Source: JBBRMY01 sp038230595 (GTDB lineage Bacteria > Bacteroidota > Ignavibacteria > Tepidaquicellales > Tepidaquicellaceae). Taken from it: 11,087 nt of DNA. The stretch is taken from NCBI GenBank assembly GCA_038230595.1, contig JBBRMY010000086.1, positions 1 to 11,087 on the forward strand. Reading direction: 5' to 3'. Below the pieces are notes generated by a model that did no database searches, was not told where the DNA came from, and saw only the letters and a list, made by a program, of their open reading frames with translations. Below, one piece after another: positions 1 to 5,129 of this stretch. The translations under genes and the position numbers were made by a program. Numbering within the stretch: the stretch's first letter is position 1; every line of letters begins with the position of its first letter.

Positions 1-500
1 ATTATAATTATAAGGGAAAACATCCATCCCGCCAGCGCGATCATAATTATTTTTTTAATTCTTTCTTCTGTTTCACGAAGTGATCTTCCTGCGACTACAA
101 AACCACCGTTATTAATTGCTGAAACAACGATCGCCTGTCTGATACCGATCCTCGGCATCCATGTAACACTATATTCTCCGAATTCCTTTGCCTTATCAAA
201 AACTCCGGAAGGAATTGAGGGCAAAGAATTATCCAAATATCCGTTACCTGAAATTGGCTGTTTATCTGTACCGTAAATGATAAGGTATGGTGACTGGCTT
301 TTACCTATAACAACTTTATCATTCGGATCAAATTCAGGAGCTTTAAAACCGCTTGTCATTCTTGATGCAACATCTTCTGACATTTGAATCTGAGGATCAT
401 TAGCATATTGCCTTATCACCTGCTGGCTTGCCGCATAGATGGTTGCAAAGATAATTGTGACAACTACACAGGCAAGAATATTATTTATTATTTTTGTCAT
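1..500 (-). CDS. Membrane-anchored conserved protein of unknown function (C-terminus beyond window edge)
   Basis: I read an open frame of 166 codons from an ATG at 500-498 to the window edge, with no stop. Residues about 5-25 are a hydrophobic anchor (IINNILACVVVTIIFAT). Next comes a soluble, presumably extracytoplasmic stretch of about 120 residues containing ANDPQIQMSEDVA, YLIIYGTDKQPIS, GVFDKAKEFGEYSVTW and GFVVAGRSLRETEERI. A second hydrophobic segment begins near residue 149 (KKIIMIALAGWMFSLIII) and is cut by the edge. Anchor-loop-anchor layout resembles the small sensor-like membrane proteins often annotated as hypothetical in many bacteria. I recognise that general type but can assign no activity. 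It starts 13 bases after the stop of the winged-helix gene, so it is very probably co-transcribed with it. No Shine-Dalgarno is visible. The missing C-terminus could carry a signalling domain. Confidence 0.8.
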   Translation of the reverse strand, partial: MTKIINNILACVVVTIIFATIYAASQQVIRQYANDPQIQMSEDVASRMTSGFKAPEFDPNDKVVIGKSQSPYLIIYGTDKQPISGNGYLDNSLPSIPSGVFDKAKEFGEYSVTWMPRIGIRQAIVVSAINNGGFVVAGRSLRETEERIKKIIMIALAGWMFSLIII

Positions 501-513
501 AATATTTATCGAC

Positions 514-813
514 TTATTTAATTTCTTTGATTATTTTATCAAGCACGTCGATGTGATCGGAAAAAGCTTTAATACCTTTTGGCGTTGCGATGAATGTTTT
601 TTTTGTTTTATTGCCAAGCAGCTTTCTCTTTGAACGGATATATCCTTCTTCCTCTAAAGCAGCAGCGTGACTCGCCAGATTTCAATCTGTTATATTAAGC
701 GTACTTTTCAGCTCATTGAAATCAGCTTCCTCACTAACTGTAAGTACAGACATGATCCCTATCCGGACCCGGCTTTCAAATACCTTATTTAATTTTCCTA
801 TTATCTCTTTCAT
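514..813 (-). pseudogene. Winged-helix transcriptional regulator interrupted by an in-frame TGA at codon 44
   Basis: From ATG 813-811 to TAA 516-514 there are 99 codons with one internal TGA at 684-682. Both sides read as one winged-helix (HTH_27/MarR-like) protein: MKEIIGKLNKVFESRVRIG, MSVLTVSEEADFNELKSTL, then NITD-stop-NLASHAAALEEEGYI and a basic wing (RSKRKLLGNKTKKTF) followed by IATPKGIKAF. Family members read TDGNL or similar here, so TGA sits where glycine (GGA) is expected, a single G-to-T change. Translation stopping there would give 43 residues without the recognition helix, and I see no good restart codon downstream. The ATG overlaps the TGA of the preceding membrane gene (ATGA), as expected for translational coupling. 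TGA terminates that gene and the carboxypeptidase gene, so a glycine-reading UGA code is unlikely. A sequencing error is the main alternative to a true pseudogene. Confidence 0.8.
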
Positions 814-1466
814 TTATCAGGTGAAGTTCTGTCATATTTATAATACATCATTGCTCCATGCGCTATATGAAGAACTCCGAATCCAAAGATCAATATCCAT
901 ATAGAAAATGATGGCAGAAATGCTGCAATTATACCGAGTACAATTTCGGCTAATCCTAAATTCCTTATATGATCATCAGTATACTTACTGAAATTTAACA
1001 GAGTTAGACCATAGATCATCAAAAGCGCTGAAGGTACTAAAAAGAAAATTCCGTAATATCCGAGAATAAAAGCGAATATTCCTCCAGTTAATAAAAATAT
1101 CAAATGATGAAGAAGAATTCTTTTTGCCAGCGGGCTCTGATAATCGATCTCCATTTTTTTTGCTTTTTGCATCGAAAAGAAAAATGCTGCTATAGCTGCA
1201 AAAATAAAGACGATAATGGCTATTTCTGTTACCTGAAAAACAGTCTCGGACATAAGACCTTTTGCAATAACACTGTTAACGGGAGCCTCGCTCTCGCTAA
1301 TATATTTGACCCGGATAAATAATCCGGCAAGTAATGCAATTACACCGGCACTGACTCCGGAGAGTCCGCTGAGAATTGTTAAGCGTGAAGATTTCGACAT
1401 AATTTCCCGGATTTCAGAAAGAGTGTCTTTGTGCTCTTCATTTCCATTTTGATCGGAAGCTGACAT
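810..1466 (-). CDS. Multi-pass membrane protein, first gene of regulator cassette
   Basis: This is a 218-residue protein with a charged cytoplasmic N-terminus (residues 1-28, including TLSEIREIMSKSSRL) and five or six hydrophobic segments, at roughly 30-52, 78-98, 117-137, 139-158 and 172-208. The opening 'EIREIMSKSSR..LSGLSGVSAGVIALLAG' resembles a membrane family often found beside small winged-helix regulators in Bacteroidota-type genomes. That is recalled family knowledge, and no biochemical role is known to me. It ends in TGA overlapping the ATG of the regulator, and its start lies just downstream of a sigma70-like promoter and a triple half-site operator. The upstream bases are A/T-rich with no Shine-Dalgarno. 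A role in envelope sensing or in holding or tuning the regulator is only inference. Confidence 0.8.
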   Translation of the reverse strand: MSASDQNGNEEHKDTLSEIREIMSKSSRLTILSGLSGVSAGVIALLAGLFIRVKYISESEAPVNSVIAKGLMSETVFQVTEIAIIVFIFAAIAAFFFSMQKAKKMEIDYQSPLAKRILLHHLIFLLTGGIFAFILGYYGIFFLVPSALLMIYGLTLLNFSKYTDDHIRNLGLAEIVLGIIAAFLPSFSIWILIFGFGVLHIAHGAMMYYKYDRTSPDK

Positions 1467-1481
1467 AAGTTTTATTAGTTT

Positions 1482-1507
1482 TACAAAGTACTTTGTATTA
1501 CAAAGTA
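1482..1507. promoter_or_regulatory. Operator with three alternating palindromic half-sites
   Basis: TACAAAGTA (1482-1490), TACTTTGTA (1489-1497) and TACAAAGTA (1499-1507) are successive half-sites in alternating orientation. Together they give a perfect 16-bp palindrome (1482-1497) and a perfect 19-bp palindrome with a central T (1489-1507). The site begins 16 bases upstream of the membrane-protein start and covers the likely -10 element. This is what is expected of a repressor operator, most simply for the winged-helix regulator encoded in the same unit. The regulator-site pairing is inference. Confidence 0.7.
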
Positions 1508-1530
1508 ATTAGAATGGGTGAGTTTGTCAA
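1502..1530 (-). promoter_or_regulatory. Sigma70-type promoter of the membrane/regulator unit
   Basis: On the minus strand a perfect TTGACA (1530-1525) is followed by a 17-base spacer and TACTTT (1507-1502). The -10 hexamer is part of the last operator half-site, so repressor binding would block polymerase directly. Spacing and the -35 are textbook; the -10 matches consensus moderately. Confidence 0.55.
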
Positions 1531-1578
1531 GAGGAATAAAAGGGGGGTAATGAAGTCAGAGAGTATCACATTGATTTA

Positions 1579-1606
1579 CGGGATCCCTGCTTACGCAGGG
1601 ATGACA
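1579..1606. repeat. 28-bp dispersed hairpin repeat, copy 1
   Basis: The arms ATCCCTGC (1583-1590) and GCAGGGAT (1595-1602) form a perfect 8-bp stem around TTAC, followed by GACA. It matches the element at 10901-10928 at 24 of 28 positions and resembles the very common bacterial dispersed hairpin reading GGATTCCCGC..GCGGGAATGACG. It lies 30 bases beyond the RidA stop codon, so it would form a hairpin near the 3' end of that transcript. The lack of a T-run argues against an ordinary terminator. Confidence 0.75.
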
Positions 1607-1636
1607 GTTAGTTTTAAAGTAAAATTCAATAGCTGA

Positions 1637-2053
1637 TCAAATCAAAGCAATACACTTCAGCTCTATAGCTATAGGAGTTGGGAGAGATTTTATTTCGATC
1701 GTAGTGCGGCAGGGCTGATTGTCCTTAAAATATTCAGAGTAGATTTTGTTATAAACAGGGAAATCATCCTTCATGTTTGTAAGAAAAACTGTAACGTCAA
1801 TCAACTTATCCCATGATGAGCCTGAAGCTTCCAGAATATATCTGACATTCTGAAAAACACTTCTGCACTGGGTCTCAATATCATAAGAAACAATGTTTCC
1901 GTTGTCATCCAGTTCTACACCGGGGATTTTTTTTGTGCCCTTTTCTCTCGGACCTACTCCGGAAAGAAATAATAAATTCCCTGCTTTTCTTGCGTGAGGA
2001 TATAAGCCGACCGGTTCGGGAGCTTTATCCGAATTGAACTTTTCATTACTCAT
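1637..2053 (-). CDS. RidA/YjgF-family (Rid) protein, possibly 2-aminomuconate-deaminase-like
   Basis: This 138-residue protein has normal length for the Rid family, whose best-known members hydrolyse reactive enamine/imine intermediates in the cytoplasm to ammonia and keto acids. The family pattern is clear: GLYPHARKAGNLLFLSG (residues 17-32), the VTVFLTNM stretch (87-94), the ligand-binding arginine in QPCRTTIE (R116), and glutamate E131 in IAIELKCIA, equivalent to R105 and E120 of E. coli RidA. The 'GVELDDNGNIVSYDIETQCRSVFQN' region and the ending LPTPIAIELKCIALI resemble 2-aminomuconate deaminases more than housekeeping RidA, so the substrate is uncertain. It is divergent from mazG and stands alone as a transcript. 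The ATG is preceded by AT-rich sequence without a Shine-Dalgarno. Confidence 0.9.
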   Translation of the reverse strand: MSNEKFNSDKAPEPVGLYPHARKAGNLLFLSGVGPREKGTKKIPGVELDDNGNIVSYDIETQCRSVFQNVRYILEASGSSWDKLIDVTVFLTNMKDDFPVYNKIYSEYFKDNQPCRTTIEIKSLPTPIAIELKCIALI

Positions 2054-2062
2054 ATATGTAAA

Positions 2063-2068
2063 ATTATA
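2063..2068 (-). promoter_or_regulatory. Possible -10 element of the Rid-family gene
   Basis: A perfect TATAAT reads on the minus strand, ending 9 bases before the ATG at 2053. If used, the transcript would have only a few leader bases. No well-spaced -35 is seen, and the surrounding sequence is so AT-rich that chance is a real alternative. Confidence 0.3.
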
Positions 2069-2114
2069 TTTTATTTATTAGATATGAACTTTAAAAATTG
2101 AGTTGTGCATCCCA

Positions 2115-2136
2115 GGGACAGGTCACGACCTGTCCG
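2115..2136. repeat. GGACAGGTC/GACCTGTCC palindromic dispersed repeat
   Basis: GGACAGGTC (2116-2124) and GACCTGTCC (2127-2135) form a perfect 9-bp inverted repeat with a two-base centre, in the divergent intergenic region between the Rid gene and mazG. It is markedly G+C-rich against AT-rich flanks. I recognise it as one of the short palindromic repeats widespread in bacterial intergenic DNA (GGGACAGGTC..GACCTGTCCC). Only one copy is present in this window. Confidence 0.65.
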
Positions 2137-2201
2137 TACATATATTTAAATAAAAAAACAAAATCTGATCTCAAATTCTATTTGTCACTGTAAGAAAGTA
2201 A

Positions 2202-2207
2202 TATAAT
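2202..2207 (+). promoter_or_regulatory. Possible -10 element of mazG
   Basis: A perfect TATAAT lies 14 bases before the mazG ATG. A TTGTCA at 2182-2187 could be the -35, but the 14-base spacing is too short for a standard promoter. Transcription starting here would leave a leader of only about 6-8 bases. Confidence 0.4.
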
Positions 2208-2221
2208 ACTTATTTTTATAT

Positions 2222-3013
2222 ATGACTGATAAAAACACTTTACAGAAATTCGATGAATTTGTAGATCTTGTAAAAACGCTGCGAAAGGAATGTCCCTGGG
2301 ACAAAGAACAGACACACAAATCTTTAAGAATTTGCCTTATTGAAGAAGCTTATGAAGTTCTTGAATCCATAGATAGCGGAGACCAGGTCGAACTAAAAAA
2401 AGAGCTTGGTGATCTGCTTTTACAGGTAATTTTTCATTCTATTCTGGGTGAGGAAACCGGTGATTTTACTCTTGCTGATATCCTGCAGTTTGAGACTGAA
2501 AAACTTATTTCCCGGCATCCGCATGTATTTGGTGATGTGAATTTGAAAACAAGTGAAAGTGTAAAAGCCAACTGGGAAAAGCTGAAAATGAAAGAAGGAA
2601 GAACTTCAGCTCTTCAGGGCGTACCTGCAGACTTGCCGGCATTGCTTAAAGCTTTTCGAATTCAGGATAAGGCATCAAAGACAGGTTTTGACTGGAAAGA
2701 AAGCGCTCCTGTTTTTGAAAAGATACAGGAAGAGCTATCCGAACTGAAAGAAAATATTGATAACAATACTCCTATCGAAATGATAGAAGATGAATTCGGA
2801 GATGTTCTTTTTTCTATAGTAAATTATGCAAGATTTTTAAAGATCAATCCTGAGGATGCATTAAGAAAAACCATCAAAAAATTTACTTCACGCTTTACTG
2901 AAATGGAAGTAATAGCAAAAACTGAATTGAAAAAAGATCTGAATGAAATGAGCCTTGAAGAGATGGATGAGATATGGAATTCGATAAAAAGCAGACAAAT
3001 TAAACTGAATTAA
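2222..3013 (+). CDS. mazG: Nucleoside triphosphate pyrophosphohydrolase MazG
   Basis: MazG hydrolyses (d)NTPs to NMP and pyrophosphate, removing aberrant nucleotides and, in E. coli, lowering (p)ppGpp. The 263 residues equal the E. coli protein in length and hold two tandem MazG domains. Domain 1 has the signature CPWDKEQTH (24-32) and metal-binding E41-E42-x-x-E45 plus E61-x-x-D64. RHPHVFGD (98-105) and NWEKLK (117-122) follow. Domain 2 starts near 138 (LPALLKAFRIQDKASKTGFDW) and keeps E170-E171-x-x-E174 and E191-x-x-D194, so both metal sites look intact. The ATG start gives the standard N-terminus (FDEFVDLVKTLR). Its TAA is followed immediately, in the same frame, by the Nudix gene. It heads the plus-strand series. 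Confidence 0.96.
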   Translation: MTDKNTLQKFDEFVDLVKTLRKECPWDKEQTHKSLRICLIEEAYEVLESIDSGDQVELKKELGDLLLQVIFHSILGEETGDFTLADILQFETEKLISRHPHVFGDVNLKTSESVKANWEKLKMKEGRTSALQGVPADLPALLKAFRIQDKASKTGFDWKESAPVFEKIQEELSELKENIDNNTPIEMIEDEFGDVLFSIVNYARFLKINPEDALRKTIKKFTSRFTEMEVIAKTELKKDLNEMSLEEMDEIWNSIKSRQIKLN

Positions 3014-3457
3014 TTGGCAGCAAGAAAAATAAAAAGTGACCGATCTGTAGGTGTTATAGTTTTTTACAGATTTCCACGCTCAATAAAATATTTATTACTT
3101 AAGCACAATAATGGTCACTGGGCATTTGCAAAAGGCCACCCCGATAAGGGAGAAAAAAAGATCGAAACCGCTTTAAGGGAAGTATATGAAGAAGCAGGAT
3201 TAAAAAGGATCGAACTCATTTCAAAAAGAATAATGGCTGAAGAACATTATTCTTACAACAAGAATAGCGAGGTAAGAATTAATAAATTTGTTGAATATTT
3301 CATAGGGGAATCGAAGAAAACAAAGATAAAAATTGACGGAAATGAAATTACTAATTATAAATGGTGCACTCTTGAAGGAGCAAAAAGAATACTTACCTTT
3401 ACACAGTCACATAAGCTTTTAAAGAAAACAGAAAAACTGATCTTAAATTTTAAATAG
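3014..3457 (+). CDS. Nudix hydrolase, Ap4A-hydrolase-like (TTG start)
   Basis: This 147-residue protein has a perfect Nudix box at residues 41-63 matching GX5EX7REUXEEXGU: G41, E47, R55-E56, E59-E60 and G62, where E56, E59 and E60 bind the catalytic metal. The lead-in NNGHWAFAKGHPDKGE resembles asymmetric bis(5'-nucleosyl)-tetraphosphatases (NUDT2-like, WxxPKGHxExGE), so diadenosine tetraphosphate is a plausible substrate. Nudix specificity is hard to read from sequence, so the substrate is inference. TTG at 3014 is taken as the start because the mazG TAA (3011-3013) is immediately upstream in frame, the beta strand SVGVIVFYR begins at residue 11, and the first internal ATG is at codon 74, after the Nudix box. 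With no gap and no Shine-Dalgarno, translation probably depends on ribosomes finishing mazG. Confidence 0.9.
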   Translation: MAARKIKSDRSVGVIVFYRFPRSIKYLLLKHNNGHWAFAKGHPDKGEKKIETALREVYEEAGLKRIELISKRIMAEEHYSYNKNSEVRINKFVEYFIGESKKTKIKIDGNEITNYKWCTLEGAKRILTFTQSHKLLKKTEKLILNFK

Positions 3458-3464
3458 ATATTAC

Positions 3465-4694
3465 ATGATGAACAACAATCTGATCCGTAAATTATTTTTA
3501 TTCACGCTTCTATTTACGGCAATAAGCGGAACATCTTATTCCAAAGATAAGATAAAAGAGCTGCAGGAATTACTTGATCCTATGCTGACCAGTGCACACT
3601 GCACTGTATCTGCACAGGTTGTAAGCGCAGATAAGTATGACCTTTTGTATTCATACAATCCACAGGAAAAAATGATACCGGCGTCTATAACAAAGCTCAT
3701 AACTTCTACGACAGCGCTTCAGGTACTTGGTTCAGGTTATGCTTTTAAAACAATTGTTTATACTGATGACAATAATCTCAGTGACGGTGTTATTAACGGA
3801 AACATATATATAAAAGGATTTGGAGATCCGGATCTGTATTCAAACGATATAATGGTACTTGCAAAAGGATTATCAGAAAAAAATATTACTGAGATCACTG
3901 GAAATATAATTTACGATGAATCTTTCCTGGATAACAATCATTATGGACTCGCTGATTATTATCAGAACGATACAAAGAAAAGAGACTGGCCGTATGTAAC
4001 AGCTCTTACACTTGATAAGAATTCGTCAGGCGGAAATCCTGCATTAAATGCTGCAGGTGTTTTGAAATCAGATCTTGAATCGCTTAATATAAAAATGAAT
4101 GCGATAGTTATTTCAGGCATAACACCTTCTGCAGCGAAGCAAGTATCTGAAGTCTCTCATGGTATATTTACTGTACTGACAAACATGAATAAGGTCAGTG
4201 ATAACCTTTCTGCAATTACAATTTATAAGGTTATAGGGGCAAAGTATAAAGGGGTTCCCGGAACACTTGAAAAAGGAACAGAAGCAGTACAGGATTTTCT
4301 AACTTCTATAGGAAATCCAAGAAATATTTTTGAAATACTTGAAGGTTCAGGACTTACAAGAAAGAATACTGTTACATCTGATCTGTATATGAGGATGCTG
4401 AAATATATTTATGATGACGAGAAGGTTTTTGATTTTTTATATCAGACTCTACCTGTTGGGGGTAAGGATGGAACTCTGGCACATAGAATGATAGGAACAG
4501 AAGCAGAAGGAAATGTTCATGCAAAAACAGGAACACTTAATTCTGTAACTGCACTTGCAGGCTTTGCAGTGACCCGGGACAATGAACTTCTTATATTTTA
4601 TATAAATATGAATGGCTTTGGCGGTGGCAATGGTCCTTACAGGAATATGCAGGATGCTTTTTGCGCCTATTTATGCGCTTTTTCAAGAAAATGA
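3465..4694 (+). CDS. dacB: D-alanyl-D-alanine carboxypeptidase/endopeptidase, PBP4 (peptidase S13) family
   Basis: This is a periplasmic penicillin-binding protein that trims D-Ala from peptidoglycan stem peptides and cleaves D-Ala cross-links. Residues 1-26 form a signal peptide (MMNNNLIRKLFLFTLLFTAISG, likely cut near SYS). The three active-site motifs are present in class C order: S74-I-T-K77 (nucleophile and base), S245-D-N247, and K354-T-G356 in VHAKTGTLNS. EGSGLTRKN (293-301) and VGGKDGTL (331-338) also match the family. At 409 residues it is shorter than E. coli PBP4 (477). The SxxK-to-SDN distance (171 residues) is about 70 shorter than in E. coli as I recall it, so the domain inserted between these motifs is reduced. 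It follows the Nudix gene by 7 bases and is probably co-transcribed. Either of two adjacent ATGs (3465, 3468) could be the start. Confidence 0.93.
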   Translation: MMNNNLIRKLFLFTLLFTAISGTSYSKDKIKELQELLDPMLTSAHCTVSAQVVSADKYDLLYSYNPQEKMIPASITKLITSTTALQVLGSGYAFKTIVYTDDNNLSDGVINGNIYIKGFGDPDLYSNDIMVLAKGLSEKNITEITGNIIYDESFLDNNHYGLADYYQNDTKKRDWPYVTALTLDKNSSGGNPALNAAGVLKSDLESLNIKMNAIVISGITPSAAKQVSEVSHGIFTVLTNMNKVSDNLSAITIYKVIGAKYKGVPGTLEKGTEAVQDFLTSIGNPRNIFEILEGSGLTRKNTVTSDLYMRMLKYIYDDEKVFDFLYQTLPVGGKDGTLAHRMIGTEAEGNVHAKTGTLNSVTALAGFAVTRDNELLIFYINMNGFGGGNGPYRNMQDAFCAYLCAFSRK

Positions 4695-4758
4695 TTACAG
4701 GTAAATTTAATTTGAATTCTTAAATAAATTCATTAGTTTATCATATAAAACCAATCTT

Positions 4759-5025
4759 ATGTCAATCCTTGAATCGGATCTAACAATATCGGATATCGGG
4801 ACAGAGGTTCAGCACTCTCTGGTCCTCTACAACTCACTTCACATTTATGATGATGTTGTAAATCAATTACAAAAAGCTACAGGCTTTGATCTTATCCAGT
4901 GTGAACAGATCGCAATAATAGCTCACACGAAAGGTAAAGCTGTTGTAAGATCAGGCGAAATTCCGTTTCTCGAAAGAATTAACACAGTTCTAAAAGAAAT
5001 TAACCTCGTCACTGAAATAGTTTAG
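4759..5025 (+). CDS. clpS: ClpS-like adaptor of the Clp protease
   Basis: ClpS delivers proteins with destabilising N-terminal residues to the ClpAP/ClpCP protease. This 88-residue protein aligns along the whole ClpS core: HSLVLYN (19-25), YDDVVNQLQKATGFDLIQCEQIAIIAHTKGKAVVRSGEI (30-68) and a closing helix plus strand (ERINTVLKEINLVTEI). Histidine H56 and the HxxGKA context correspond to E. coli ClpS H66. Odd point: the NDD triplet that holds the substrate amino terminus (N34-D35-D36 in E. coli) reads N25-S26-L27 and the loop appears one residue shorter. N-degron binding may therefore be weakened or changed. The ATG lies 64 bases after dacB with no Shine-Dalgarno. A ClpS-fold protein with another client class is possible. 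Confidence 0.82.
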   Translation: MSILESDLTISDIGTEVQHSLVLYNSLHIYDDVVNQLQKATGFDLIQCEQIAIIAHTKGKAVVRSGEIPFLERINTVLKEINLVTEIV

Positions 5026-5093
5026 CAAAAAATTGCAAAAACTTTCATCACTCCTAAATTGTTACATTTAATTATTCATAAAAATTAACTACT

Positions 5094-5115
5094 ATACCAT
5101 ATCTTAATATGGTAT
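5094..5115. promoter_or_regulatory. Perfect 9-bp inverted repeat upstream of uvrB
   Basis: ATACCATAT (5094-5102) and ATATGGTAT (5107-5115) are exact reverse complements separated by CTTA, ending 14 bases before the uvrB start. It could be an operator for a damage-response repressor, an mRNA hairpin in the leader, or a weak 3' hairpin for clpS (only three T follow). It does not match the LexA boxes I know from E. coli or Bacillus. Confidence 0.5.
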
Positions 5116-5129
5116 TTAAATCATAATAT

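Noticed and set aside
682..684. TGA read as glycine under genetic code 25 (Gracilibacteria/SR1 type)
   Set aside because: TGA is the natural terminator of the carboxypeptidase gene (4692-4694) and of the 218-residue membrane gene (812-810), GGN codons are used freely, and the gene content is Bacteroidota/Ignavibacteria-like.
439..904. Short plus-strand open frames opposite the regulator cassette
   Set aside because: They overlap minus-strand genes with clear protein character; their translations show no domain features and no promoter or Shine-Dalgarno is seen.
1583..1602. Hairpin copy 1 as the intrinsic terminator of the Rid gene
   Set aside because: On the minus strand the stem is not followed by a T-run and an equivalent element recurs elsewhere as a dispersed repeat.
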